In this document: one piece after another, positions 22,201 to 37,200 of the stretch | Position numbering within the stretch: the first letter of the stretch is position 1 | How the letters are laid out: each line of letters starts with the position of its first letter | Source: Owenia fusiformis | Lineage: Eukaryota > Annelida > Polychaeta > Sabellida > Oweniidae | NCBI GenBank assembly: GCA_903813345.2 | Contig: CAIIXF020000001.1 | Coordinates: 31,786,556 to 31,846,555, forward strand | Length of the DNA stretch: 60,000 nt | Direction of reading: 5' to 3' | Notes under the pieces: generated by a model | What the model was told of the DNA's origin: nothing | Database searches by the model: none | The model's input: the letters and a program-made list of their open reading frames with translations, nothing else | Program-made: the position numbers and the translations under genes

Positions 22201-25200
22201 AAAATGTTTTTACCGAGAAAAAATGTTCACTGTTGATAGGGGTTCACCAGAGAGATGTGTTCACTAACACAGGTTTTACTGTATTGCAATTTTTCCTGCC
22301 AAGAATGCCTTATTTGCAACATCAAAATGAAGTAACAGCATATTTTTACAATAAGGATATGTATTGTTTTTTGGAGAGATGAGGGTAAAGATTGCTAAAA
22401 TGAAGCAAGGATCTTGCAAGAATCTAACTAGACAATATTGACAGTGATTGAATCTAAAGTTATACCCTATCCTTTTGATTAAATGATACATCATCTTTTT
22501 GTGTAAACGTTGCAAAAATAACAAGAAATGAAATGAAGAAAAAACTAGAAAGTTCACGACCCTTAAGTGTGAAGAAAACCTGTGCAGAAGCTTTCTTGGT
22601 AAAATGTTGGTACAAAGTTCTGAAACTTGCACATTTCCTTAACTAATTACAGACTATTTTGATATAGTGTTAGTTGGTTTAGGAAGCACCCATGATAGAT
22701 ATTATCAGGAGGATGCATCGAATTACAAATTGTATCACATTGACAGCAGTTTAGTGTAGTTACTCTATTATTGCCCACTTCAATTTCTTTGGAAACTGAT
22801 ATATTCTTTAAGACTTGGTCATTCCCCAATATTTCTTGAACTTTGTGAAGTGGGTGGCTGCTTATTAGGGGGTGGGCGCTTATTACAGAGAATACATTAT
22901 TTAAAAAACTGAATACATTTGTAATACTATATTGTAATCCATTTTACCTGCAGGGCATTATTTATAACTCTGTCCATCATTTGACCTGTATATATTGCTT
23001 TATTAGTAGAACTAATCTTAGCATCCCATTGGTCAATTGTTGGTAGAACAATGTCAGATACATCATTCCCAAGTTTGCTTTGTATGGTGTATTCTATTGT
23101 TCCAATGAGATCACTAGAAATAAAACATAAAATCTAAATAAAAGATGTTCATGACTAAAGTTTATTAATATGTAGAACATACTTCTGGATTTTTTGGGAA
23201 ATATTTTGATGTTTGACTGAATTAAATTCTTAAACATTTCATGTATTTTTACTTAACCTGTAGATTTCAAATATGATATCATGTCTTATGACTTAAGTCA
23301 GGATAATTTATACTTGCATCTAGTCTATTTCAACTACATGTTGTGTGCAATTGACCTCTCCCTCGATCTTCAATTTGGAAGAGAAATTACACACAAGAGT
23401 AAGTTATATAGCGCTTGGTGTTTACTTACCCACTCGATGTCTGTTTATCATTTTTGAAATCTGTTATTTCTACTTCTAAATCATCTTCTGTGAACCCTGA
23501 AATTTAAAGTAATAAGTAAATCTGTATATGCTATATTTTTTTATCAAAATACAGTGTATACAGTTAATTTGCCATGCTTACGGAATGGGTCACTCATATT
23601 TACCGTGCAGTCTCATAGCATTTACAAAAACCTTATTCTCAATCCTGGATAGTAGTCAAAGTATGGTCTTAAAATGTTTTTGTATGCTATCTAGGAAAGT
23701 ATAAAGAGCATATGTACATGTTTAAATAAACATCAGTACTTATGCAGTACAATCCCACCTGGATTGGCATCCAATATAGCTTTTTTCATATCATCTTCTA
23801 AGCTATCTACTTCTGAGGGAAGCACGTTCGGTGTGACCATGATTGAACCCTTCCTCTTGGGGTTGCAGTCACATGGTGTGAAATCACTCTCCGTCAAAGC
23901 TGATTTGATCTGGTCATTTGTGGGAGGACGGATAAAGACGGGGCTTGGGTCTGCACCTTCTACTGTCACTGTATAAGTGAAACCAGTAACTGATTCACTA
24001 CAATGAGAAAATATGATTTGAAATGCATTTTAAATGCAAAGAAATTCTCCCTGAAATATTTTATCTCAACAGTCATTAAATCAGACCATCAATTGTTTAG
24101 GTAAATGTATTATATTTTAGTTTAAGAATCTTTTTTGCTGGGTTGGTTATATTTCTGATCTCAATAAGAATTAATTTTCAATTTTCAATAAGAATTAATT
24201 GCCGCTAATGTTGTAAACTTTGGCAATCAGCTGATTGTGTTTATCTATGTTATAATAAGAAATAAATTGATACCATGAAAAACAAAATTTCTGAAGCTCA
24301 ATATTAAATCTTGCCAATTGGTGCTATTCAAATATTTTATTTTTTTGTAACTAAAACTGATAGCTTTCAAAAATAATCTTGTTGTATTTGCACTTACTGG
24401 TCATCATTGATATAAGAAGTGTCATCATCAAGAACATCTTGGTGAACATTGATTGTGATGTCATCCACACCTGAACATAGAAATAATATCAATGACCTTT
24501 GAAATCATTGAAGATCATAAGTGGTTATTCTTTATACTATGTTATTCATTTGCAATAATTCATTATTTTAAGTTTTGTTCATTTTGATATGAAGTATAAC
24601 CACTAATACTACATTCCAGTATTTTGCACCTCTTCTTACAATAGAGAAAGAGCAGAGAGGTTCTGGTAAATAGCAATGTTACTAGTGAAGAATGTATTTC
24701 ATATGATTGATAGGATCATACCAGAGTTTGCAGTCTTCCATGCCTTCTGAAGTGCATCTTTCATACTCTGAACATCTACTTCACTATCACTTTTCTTCAG
24801 GAATAGCCTGTATGCCTGTTTTGCCATACAGTCACACTGTATGTCCCCAGCCGATGGTACATCATATAGCTCTGTGTATGTGGCATCTTCCAGTGAGGCT
24901 ATATAAGTAACCTTCTTCAATGTGTTCCAGGATCCTGACTGAGACGTGTAGCGTTCCTCACCTATGATCTCAATGGTTGGCTCACCAGCTGCAAGTATTT
25001 GCAGGTATGTATAAATAAATTTTTGGGACAAACAACGCAAGGCAACAAGAAGTTATATTTACATGTAAAGTTATGTTCCAGTTACACATGAGGGGTGTAT
25101 ATTATATAGCTCACCATGGTTAAGTACTCATATTTTGTATATTGTATTATAAAAGATAAATTTTTGCACCCTATTTATGTCAACCAATAAGCACTGGGAT

Positions 25201-28200
25201 GACTAGGACTAGGACTAGGACTAGGACTAGGACGAAGGCTGGATATAAAATCTTGACCGTGAATGACCTTAAGTTAATTGTAAACCATGATCACTACAAT
25301 ATTCAGAATGAAACATATGAGGTAGACGAAGAGTATATAATACCTTGAATTATATTTTAGTACAATGTACATGTACTGTAATGAAGGAATTAAGCACAAG
25401 ACTCAATGCTTTGTTTGTGAAATATATTATACAAGTCAATTGTTTTTTGCCTTTAACCTGGACCACCTTCCATTTTTATCCCTGAATCGTGGAGGGAGGG
25501 GTATGTTATTTCTTAGTTCAGTAGATCATAGGTTTGGATATTGGAGGTTTTTTCTAATGCCTAGTTGTGATTCGGTTGTTTCTTTTTGTTGATGTGTTTT
25601 CAAAGACTCCACTACATTGGGTCTAAATTGCCATTTTGCTGCTTACATATTCTTATATTAATGGTTCACATGTATATACCTTCTATGTTTGAATTCCAAG
25701 CTTCCTGAATGGCTTGTTTAATATCCTCATCAGATTTTGTGTTTGGTTCATTCACCATAACTGACCATACCCTCTTGGGCCTTGCACCCCCATAGCTATT
25801 TAGTCCATCAATATTTCTCTCAGAAAGCCAATTATTCAGTTCGTTAATAGAAGGTCCAGCATTCACCCAAGGTTTTAGCATGACATTGTCTTTATGGGCA
25901 GAGTATAACACTTGAGATACCCTATCAAAACTGAAAGAAAATGTATGAACTTACTACTCAAATAAAACCCTACATGTATAATATTATTGAATTATTATGA
26001 TAGTGATACAATAACAAAACAAGCACACAGTCTGATTTAAGACTCAATATTCTTCTAGTTACAATGGAATATAAACTTGGTGTTAGACCTTACATGTAGT
26101 TAAGCATACTGAGTAGTAAGATTAAGTGTATAGAATTACCTGTCAGTTGGATTGGCATGATGGATCGCACCCAATATCTTAATAGAGGAATCTGAAATAT
26201 AAAAATACAATGATGCCTTAGCAATATAATATCCAGACTTTAGAAGGAAAAAAGAATGCTGGTCAAAGACAAATACAAATAGATCATACATATACATATA
26301 TGATCCCGAAGGATAAAATGACGTTTGATTATATTTAGTACTATTTGATTTATATCATACCTTCCCATGTACTGTTTAGCCCAGTTTCTAAATATTCTCT
26401 GTTTGCAGCAATTAGGTTGCCACCTACATATGGTGAATACACAGTGCTTGTAATTGTGATAGTTTCAGAATATGCCATGAACTGTGGAGTAGTGGAAACA
26501 TTCACTAGGTCTGTGTAAGTGGGTGCAGAGGCATCTTTCGGTGTTATCTTTTCCCCATCATTGTAAAGTCCATACAGAACATTGTAAACCATCACTCTGA
26601 ATAATAGATAAAATAGAACAGTTTTATATACAATCATATACTTCATTTTTCTTAAATGGTATTAGTTTACTTATGATAAAAGTCAGTGTATTTTCTCAAT
26701 TCTGTCTTATCATTTCACATGTTAGTCCATTTGTCACTCCTATGCATCCTATAGTGAACCTATGAATTGTGAAAAACACAATGCTTTTTGGTTAATTTAT
26801 GACGATAAGGGTTTACTGAAGAGATTTAGCTAGGTTGGACAAAAAGTTAGTTTGGGGAAAAAATAATATAGGCTAATTAGCGAGGCCATTATTGAAATAT
26901 TGATTGTTTTTTATATTTATATCTTGAAATGTAAAAATGAAAGCAGTATAATTAGTTTGTCTAAACTTGTGTTTTCAGGTTTAACGAATAAGATATTGTT
27001 AAAATATACAAGAATAACCTATTAGATATAGTGCATAAGTGCAACTTAGCATATTTTATGATTGAAATATCGCATTCATTCAGATATTTTCTATATCAAG
27101 CTTGTAATACAATGAAAATTACTGACTAATTAACTAATTGAGGGTTTCTTTATTGATTTAATTGGGGTGCCAACAATAACTAATATTGGGGAAAATTATA
27201 CATGCAAATAAGGGCAGCCATTATTGAAATATCTTACATAATTTAAAAAGTAATAATGATAGGATCACAATTGTTGTGCCCTTACCCACGTTTTCAGACT
27301 CAATGAATTTTTCAATTTCAATTTTATTTATTATACCATCACCCAAATAAAGGGTATTAGGCAAAAGTACATACAGTAAATAAGTATATAACAATTAAGT
27401 ATTTCATAACAAACATATTTACAATTGCTTCCCAGCCTCATTTAGAAACTTACATAATGCTAACAATACTTTACTATCAGATTGTAACAGCTTGGTATAT
27501 TTAAAAGTACTAATACCAGGTCGTTCAATAAGTTCATGCAAAACATTCTCATTTTTTTTATTTTTCAATGTTTTTCCTTGAAACTTTCACACAACATAGA
27601 CAAAATGTATACTCATTAAAAATCAAAAAAATAAATTACTTTATATTGATCTGTCAAAAGTTATGGTTGCTATGGTAACCCGTGTTTTGGTCACGCGGGG
27701 CAATATTTTTCTGTTTGCGAATCCCAAGTCTAAAGTTTAGAGAAAGTTATAAATGCAAGCACATTATTCTTTCATTTTGAATAAAACAGCTATTGTTGCA
27801 ATGGTAGCAACTAACATGTTGTATTACATCACAATTACATTTGTTTTGTAATATCATCATAGTTTATTTCTTAAACGCAACCTTGAGCGAGTTCCGCCCG
27901 GAGCGAGCTCTACAAAAGAAACGGCCTAAAATTACCCCCTTCTTCAAATTATTTCACCAAGACAATGTCCCATGCCATCGAGCAAATATGGTTCAGGATA
28001 CTATCCGGGATAGCCCACAGATGGGAGTTTTAGACCAGGTTGCATACTCCCCAATGAGGCTGTATTGGACTTTGGGTGTTCAATAGGATGAAAGATGAAA
28101 GATGAGAGGTGTTCGGTATGCTGGCATGACAGACCTCACTGCAGTTGCCCAGAGTGCCTTGCGCACTAAATTCCCTTGTTATTTTATGGCTCAATATAAG

Positions 28201-31200
28201 AATGGGTGAAGCACCAGGTACTACATGTATGCATCCAGTATAAAAGGGAATATTTTGGGCATTCAATGAAGTGACATGTTTGGTAGGAACCTTCAAACTT
28301 GAAAAGACAATGTTTTATAGTGTGCACATGTGCAACTTATAATTGAGTTTAATTCAAAATGAACTTTTTTCGCGTCATAAATTGCCCCGCTTGACCAAAA
28401 CACAGGTTACCATAGCAACCATAACTTTTGACCAAGCAGAACAAAGTAATTTATTTTTTGCTTTTTAATGTGTTGATATTTTTTCTATGTTTTGTGAAAG
28501 TTTCAACGAAAAACATTGAAAAATAGAAAAATGAGAATGTTTTTGCATGAACTTATTGAACGACCTGGTATAAGATAATGTAAAAAGATACAAGAATTAT
28601 TCATTATATTTTAGTCCACCCGCTATGGCTCAGTGGCAGAGAGAGTCAAGGTTACCAATATCGCTTGGCCCCGGGTTCGATTCCCGGTTCAGACAAGTTT
28701 GTTTGTGCGTTATGTAATTCTGGGTGTTTGACTGAGTGGTTCACGACTCATATAAAAGGCTGTGGTGTGTACCTGTATGTCTGTGTACCTGTGCACATAA
28801 AAGAACACAGGGCTCCTCCAAGGAGGGGTTTCTGGCTCTATCTTCGAGTGTAAAATACGTAAATACGGAATATACCAATGAGGTATTGCTCGCCAAATAT
28901 GGCGGTAACCAAGATATAATAATAATAATAATGTACTACATGATATGCAAATTAGCTAAAATGTTTTCAGGGTCAGTCAGATATACTGTAAAGTTAAAAG
29001 ATACAATGACAACTTTTTAGATATTGTGCAAATATGCAAATTAGCATATTATTGGTATTTCGCATTTATTCAAAATATTTTGTTTATCAAGCTTGCAGTA
29101 CAAAGAAATGACTAATTTGTGGTTTCCTTAAATTCTTAGTAATTTAATTGGGTTGCCAATTATTGAATTTCTAACATATCTTAGAAAGGAAAAATGATAG
29201 CCCTGGGACCTGGAGACCCATGTTTTCAGCGTCAATGAATAAGATAATGTTAAAATATACAAAAATAATTTATCAGATAGTGTACATATTATATGGTATG
29301 CATGTTTAGCATATTTAGAGATATCAACCATTTTGTATGATGAAATTTGATGTGTGTCATCACCAATAGTGATAAATAAATCAATAAATTACTTGATTTA
29401 ACTTAAGGTGTTTAATGAAAAGAAAAATAATATAACATGAAACAGATCCCAGAATCACACCATGAGTGAATAATGAAGTATGGTTGAATGAGACACTGTG
29501 TTGGTGTTCTTAGCTTTTATACCATGTTACCACTATTCCATTTCATCGTTTGTAAGTTTATTATTAAGCAAAATAGTATGGTCAGTTTAGTCAAAAGCTT
29601 TCAAAACATCGCTTTTATATAATGGACACCTTCATTTGCATATATAATTTTTCCCCAAGGTTGCCCATTGTCCAACCCAGCTAAATCACTTCATAAAACC
29701 CTTATGATAGTGATTCCATAATACATCATGTTTTTACAGATTCAAAGGTTCAGAAAATGACACATCGACTATGTGATGTATCAACTCAAAATTCTTACCC
29801 CAATTTTCCAACTGCATCTTCTACTTTTCCCAAGCTTATGGTTACATCGTCCAGTTCTGGAGAAGATTAACATAGTGTGGATGTTATTAAAATTAAGAGT
29901 CTGATATCTACAAGGTGGTCCAAAAAGTGAACCGATGCCATAATTCATTCTCAGTCTTGGAATTTGAAAGGAATTACAAAACTTCATTGACCATTTCGAA
30001 GCAGTTTTAACCATTCAACTGTTAAGGGGCATGTTACCTACACAAATTGTTAGAGCCTGCCAAAGTTGCCTCTTGTGACCCGGAATCTGAGAAGCCCTTT
30101 ATACAAATATCTTACAAAAATCAAAAGAAAATCCAATGTCCAATGTTTTGAGCCATAATTCATTAGAATTGATCCATGATTTATGAAGATATTGACATTT
30201 TAAGACCATATAGGCCAGGGGTATGTGGATTTCACTGGAAAATATGTTCACCTATGGAAACTTAGAACATTTCTTTGGATCACAATAAGTTTGCAACTGA
30301 CAGAGGTAAGATGCTCGTTTAACACCATAATGTGTGGGATTCAAAACCAAACAAAATCAGAAAATATTATGTCTTTCAGACTCTGGCTAAAGCTAAAAAA
30401 ATTTCAAGGGAAGAGTGTCAAATGCTTGAAGAAATATGGGTGTTGAAGATCATATTTTTCCAGTAATAATTGGTTAAGGTTTATACTTTCTTCAAATTTG
30501 AAGACTAGGAAAAATGTATGGTACCAACAAAAACATTAGACCTTCCTCTATAACATGTGAAATTATGAAAGGATAAGATAATTAAAGAAATATAGTCTGT
30601 TGCAGCAGTTCACTTTTTGAGCCACCCTGTATTTATTATGCCACATGGTATCTTTGCCAAATTATCATTTTGAATTTGACAAAATTAAATTCAGATTGTA
30701 TTCATTAATATAGAGAATGTTACTGTGTAAAAATGCATAAAATGAAACAGCAAGATGAATAAATTAAACATAGAATGGCTTGCCAATGTCAACAGATGGA
30801 ACTTGCCTGGATATTTGGTTGTCCATGCTGCTTTTATTCCATCAAAGAGTTTATCTGCATCTCCCTTTGTCAATATAATTGATGTTGCAATAGGCAGATT
30901 GAAGAAGTCATCATATGGGTCTTTTCTTAATCCACTGTATAGAGATATAGTGCCACTAGCTGTGTCCCTCTTCTTTCTATTTTTGTTTAATGATGTTTCC
31001 AGTTCATCCAAATCAAGTGGAGGATACAGTACAGAGTGTAACAATTCACTCTCCATTGTAACAAATGCCTTAATTCCAGTGATGAGTTCCCTAAGAACAG
31101 ACAAGATTGAAACTTTTGGAAACAACAAAACAAAAACACATTAAACCAAATTGTGAAGTGTACATGCATGTATGTGACATGCAGTAAAAACATATTTCTA

Positions 31201-34200
31201 GAAATTACTATTTATACTAGATCTTACTCAACTATCTTGAAATCCATTTATAATCGCACTTACCATCTATCACCTATGTATAATTCTGCACCACACACTT
31301 TCACTGTGACATTCTCTGTAAAAATTGTGTATGGCTATATTATTTTACAAATACTAGATAAGGTAGTCTTGCATCAAACCCTTGTTTATTCATCACCAAA
31401 TATGTAAATAGATAACAATGAGAAGGAAGATGCTTTATGCATGAAATTATAGTTGTTATTAAAGGTGCAACAATAAGTGCAGAGGGGCCATTCAACGATC
31501 ATCGACTAGTGTCAAAATATATTTAAGTTTGGATACTTCATCAAAACTAACATATATTTTTATTATCAACAAAGAAACCCCCTGGATTAACATTATTTCA
31601 CCTGATATTCCTCTTGAAAGGCGGTGAATCTTAAAAATCTATAAGTTGGACTCCCTTTATAGAAGCTTTTTATCCATACATTTTAAGAAAAAAGGTATGT
31701 CAAAGAAGATGTTAAGCCAAATGTTGCCCTGATAGCTCAGAAAAAGTAAAAATAATTGAGTTTTCTCTCTACAGTCCTTGTTGCCCCTTTAAATCAGTTT
31801 TATGATAACTGATCATTTCAAAATTTCCGTAATTTGTGTTGTTTAAGCAATTGTAAACAGTATATGTTTTACAATACATCTGTTAATCTAAACTAATTGT
31901 ATAGCAAAGTATGAAATTACATTAAGAATGATATTGACATTTAGATCAGCACTGAAACCTATGTATGTTAATTATAATTTTCTTCATGTATCTTCATAAA
32001 TACTGCTGTAAAATACATACCTTGAAATGTACTCTTAACTGCTTCTTCAAATTTAGGAAGTTGGGAATCAGAAATCCTTCCCTTGACATATACTGTGAAT
32101 GCACTCAATATGTTCCATGTGTACCTGTCCTGAACAGCCATATACTTATCACCAAACTCTTCTGATATTTTAGTCTTCAGGGCCACCATATTTTCATTGG
32201 TCCATTGAACAAGCATCGCATCAACCAAGACATCATTGACACTCACAAAGTATAACAGCTTTACATAGTCATTGCTGGAACATGTCAAATGTACTTATTT
32301 TTGTACTGTTGATACTGTATTCTGTAACTACACTAAATTTTTAAAGTTTTAGTCACTTTATCAAGTCAATTAATAAAAACACAGATGAGTTATATCTATC
32401 TAAAATTTATTAATTGATGCAAGCTGGGCATTAACAAATGAAGCCCAAAACATGATCAGATTTTTCAAATCTAATGTCACATAAGCTATTAATGCTCTTC
32501 TTAGCTCCGATTCTGTATTATATGAAGTTTTGAACAAAATACTCATTCGGCCGGGCGCCAGCCGATGAATAGGAGCAAATGTGACCCAGGCATTAGAAAA
32601 ATGCCTATATTTGAATCTTAAATGAAATGACTTCACCAATCAATAACATCATATCATGGATCTTTTTGGAAAATTTGAAATTATTAGGAATTCTGCCTTT
32701 GAAAATATTATGTTCCATTTTCCATCATTTATCAAAATAATACACAAAGAAAGAAAGAAAGATCCTCAAAAATTGATCTTTCAGAAAAAGGGGTTGTTCC
32801 CAGTACAGTAGGTCATTTTATAACGAAAGGGAATTCAAAGCATGCGAAGGGGAAGTTCTCATGAGCTCCATCTTGCTATACCTATGCTTCTAGAGTAAGT
32901 GTCGACAATGTCTTTCAAAACCACAAAAGGTAAAAGTTTAATGCTCCATATGGGGTGATTTTGGCATGTTTCTGTATTTTGAGCATGTTTTGTAAAATGG
33001 CCGTAAAATCTTGAACATTAAAAATAGACCAATGGAACTTATAAAGAATGAAAGAAAATTGAAAAAGGTTCAATTGTGCCTAATAAGGTTTTAAATCCGT
33101 GCTGGATGAAACACGCAACAGTTTTTTAAATTTGAAATTTCTGCATTTTGAATCTTGTATTAGGCTACTATAAAATGGAATAGTACATACCATGTTGGAT
33201 CCACAACTTTGTATTGATTCCAAATTTCCACAGAAACTGCTTCTGCAGTCATATTCTTTTCCTGAACCCAGGTGTCAACAATTGCTTTCTTTAGTTTATC
33301 CTTATCAGAGTCTTGTACCCATTTGTCTAACAGTACTGTGTAACCCTTTTCAGGTCTTCTTGTTTGAATATTAGTTGTTATCACATAAGCTTCACCATTA
33401 GTGGCATTCACATGTAGGTTTTCTTTCAGTGTTGTTGAGTTTAATGGCGGGTCGCTTACATCCATGGGGTACAAGGTAAACTTTGGCTTCTCAAGCTTGT
33501 TAACTCGATAGAGTAACTCTGACATTATGTTTCTAAAATAATTTATTTTTAACATTTAGAAAATGTGATAAGCAATAAATAATGTATGATTTTACTGTTA
33601 TTCTTAAAATCGTTTGTAATCATTACTTACCCTTGTTTGTCCATGCGTGTTTGTGAGCCACAAATGCTAACATTTAGTGGTTGATGAAAGTCTGGAAAAT
33701 ATAAAAGAAATATTATATTATTGAACAGATTTTCAGCAGGTTTGAATTGGCACATTGCCTCTTCCAAAACTGTCAAACTGTCTGCAATTGATTTGTTTGA
33801 AGTTAACAGAAACTTCTAATAAAAATTGATGTGAGCAGAAAAATGGCAATTGGGTTAAAATGTGCTATTTTGTTGCAACATAAAAGAAAACTAAGATCTA
33901 ACTAGCTATAGCACTTGGTAATATTAACACTTCTGAAGTACTTCATACTGTATATTGCATAGGATGACGTCCCGGGGGGTTCACTCTTATTAATTTGGGT
34001 AGGTATGTGCAGCACAGGCAATGTTGGCTTAGGGCATAAACCATGGAACCTGGCCATTCTGAGAGGAAAAAACATGGAAAATTTGTCGAAAAGAGAGCAA
34101 TTTTAAGTCAAATATCAGTTTTTCTACAAAAATGGTAATAAATCTGTAAAATCAGTTGGTGAGGTCTGGGACAATTCACCAAAAAAGTTTAATAATACTT

Positions 34201-37200
34201 AATAAACCAATATTTCAGGAAATTTACTCCCTTTTACAAGTCTGAGAGGAAGTATACATGGAAACTTTCAATCTTGAGAGGAAGTTGACATGGAAAAAAT
34301 GCTCAAAAAGGAGGTCTTTGGTGCAGCACATAGGTATTGAGAGGTATATTGGAGTGAAACCCTCGCGGATGACGTAGACCAATACTCTAATTGTTTGGAC
34401 TGGATGGTGTAGTGTTTGGTGCTTTTCAGTTTTTTGGTCAAAAGTACCTTATTATTATAATATAGCAATCCTCAATGGGAAATCTACTATTTTAAACATT
34501 ATGAATAAATATTTACCTTCTTTATATTGGTTTGTCCAAATATCTGACAACTGGGTCTCAAACTCAGGGTAGTCACTTTCAGATACAACTGGAGACACGA
34601 TTATCTTGAAAAGCTTTTCCTTAGTTTCATAAACATTAGGCTCATTTATATTCACATCAAGAGTTGACAGTAGTGCATCTCCATATTTTACACCAGATGC
34701 TGTGTATTCATTGAGTTTTAATTTGACTGCGTTCTTGTTTGCTGAGTCAATCTCAGGGCTGAGCAATTTTCCATTCTCCTCCACAAAGTATGCTAGCTCC
34801 CAGTAGGTAGCACTGAAAATATTTATAACATTAGTCAAATTATTAAGGCAACATTAGTGAACTACCACTATTAAAAGATCTTAAATTCTATTGAAATAAT
34901 GAACCATATGTCTTTACTTTATTATCCCAACGAACAAAATTCGAGGGGGATATAGAAAGCTGCATAGAGACAAAGGAGCTCTGCTCGAGAAGAAGTTTTA
35001 AGATGGCTACTGAATTTCAAAATAGCTGCCAAGAAGAAATTTTCAAGGTGGCTGCTATATATCAAAACATTCTTTTGTTCGGTGGGATTAGCTACTTCAT
35101 GGAGTTGCTGTTCATATAAATTGTATTTTTCATGTACTCACTCTGATTTGTTTACAAAGTTCAAAGCTTCATCTTGTCTGATCACGTTCAATCCTGTCAC
35201 ATTAAATGATCCTGAAATAACATTTTAACATTGAATAATGAACATGTTTATGCTGGTTAACATTTAACCAGTTCTCTACTTTGTTAAACATGGTCAGTGA
35301 TTATTTCCTGTTTTGACCAATCATACAATTGCAAGCTTGACACTGTGACAGTGCTACAATAATTCAATATATCACATGGCACATAACTCATTTTATTTGA
35401 TAAAATGGACTGTATCCCTACAGAGTCAACAGGACTTAGTTGCTGATGCATTTATTCTCCAGTTAACATGAATATGGCCTTGGAGATGGCTCAGGTAACA
35501 ATGTATCACCACTCAATAATGTTTCAGTTCAGTTACTATATTTAGTATATATGGTGTTTTATATTAAATGATTTTTCAATAGAAATAATGACTTAAATGA
35601 ATAAACTGCAACGTGTTGACTGAAACATAAGTATTTGTAATGTCCTAATGTATGTTTAACCATATTCATTAGATTGAGTGCCTAATCTCTTTTATACTAT
35701 AATTAACTCTAGTCAATTAAAGAGACAATATGTTACATGTTAACCCTTTCTAATGTTCTATTTATTATGTATATGGATTTATAATTATCAAACTTGTGCA
35801 ATACTTGGGATAAACTGTTTTATAGTACATTACTGATACATATTGACTTTTGTGTATGCTCAATGTTCTTGCGAACATAATTCTATTTGGAAGTTAGTGA
35901 CCAGTGTCTCATAAGCCGACATCAGCTGGTGGTATTTTAATTATGTCTTTATTATATATGTATTAATTGTATCATACCAGTATCATACCAGTGACACTTA
36001 AATAAAATATTTTAAACTTAAAAACTTAATAAAGCTTGTTGTACTCTTTTCATTAGAGTGTTATACTGATTCTATATCCCATTCCATGAAAAATAGCTTT
36101 TAGTCTATTTTATGCATGTCACACTGTCTGATCAGATTACAGCTAATTTTATTGTCGTAATTAAGATAAGATAGGATAGTAATGTATCACCAACATTTTT
36201 ATTTGCTTACATAACCAAAGATGTCACCTTAGTTAGGTCATCAGAGGGAATATAATCAAAATCAGTATTTTAAAGTTTACATTTGGCTTCATTCCACTGA
36301 ATTTCTTTATGTCAAAAAGCTATTCACCTCATGGGATCTATTAGACATGCACATTTTTTCAAGGAATGAATAAGGTGATCTAAAATGTAGAAATGAGTTT
36401 GATAATGAATGGGGCATATTATACATACCTCCTGCTTTATTCACCCATACTTCCCTCAGTTTTGTACCAATAGCATCAAGGTCTTTTGTGAGAATTGGGC
36501 GGGATAGAATCAGACTGTGATGCATGCCATAATCTTCAAGTCCTTCCCCATTAACTGCTCTGTATTGATATTCACGGGGAGAATTGAAGTTCAACTTGCT
36601 GTTCAAATTGGTTAAGTTTATTGGTCGAATTTCTCCAAGCTTCTTTGTGTTGTTGTTCTCAATGAAGAAAAAGTAGTACCTTGTTTGGAGGTCTCTGTAG
36701 GCATACATAATATGGTTAAAATAATTGTAAAGTTGACTTGTTTCTGCAACAAAATGTTTACTTGAACATATTAGATACATTCGTTAATAAATATTAAAGA
36801 TTTAAAAGCATTCATGTTTTTCTTTATTCATCAGCTTGAATATTATGTGGTACATGCGTGTATGTATGTATGTATGATTAATACATAAACATTGATATGA
36901 TATAATTATTTAAATGTTTAGCTTACCCATCTGCTGTCACATATTCATCTCGTATAGCAGGGTCAACACGGGTCTTATATTCAGTGGTATTTTCATACTC
37001 TGGAAAATGATAGATTGCAGGATTTTACGTGATATACAATTATTACAAAACTATACATATATATCAGCAGAATTATTTCATTCCTATCATATCATCAATT
37101 GGAATATTATATGGTACATGTATGTATGATTAATATATAAATATTGATACAATATAATTATCACAGTCACCATTCATATGTTTAACCCTTTGAATCCTAT

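Larger units (their letters stand above)
20636..22898. mobile_element. Outer element of a three-level nested insertion
   Basis: The left end 'tgtattctctgtaataagca' and right end 'gcttattacagagaatacat' are inverted. The right portion (22440-22898) matches the copy at 2100-3100. Two further elements are nested inside (20755-22283 and 21252-21857). No transposase ORF is seen. Confidence 0.7.
26804..29705. mobile_element. Large inverted-terminal element hosting two insertions
   Basis: The left 'ataagggtttactgaagaga' followed by 'tttagctaggttggac' pairs with the right 'gtccaacccagctaaatcac' and 'ttcataaaacccttat'. Internal 200-300 bp blocks recur (26950-27260, 28970-29190, 29220-29340), sharing 'gcatttattcaaaatatttt'-like and 'aaaatatacaagaataa'-like text. 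A mariner (27516-28568) and a SINE (28611-28930) are inserted within. Confidence 0.7.

Noticed and set aside
28611-28700. Functional tRNA gene
   Set aside because: A and B boxes are present, but the sequence does not close a cloverleaf and continues into a SINE body with an (ata)n tail.
30225-30446. 73-residue plus-strand ORF
   Set aside because: Lies within the TA-flanked MITE at 29911-30629 and shows no domain.
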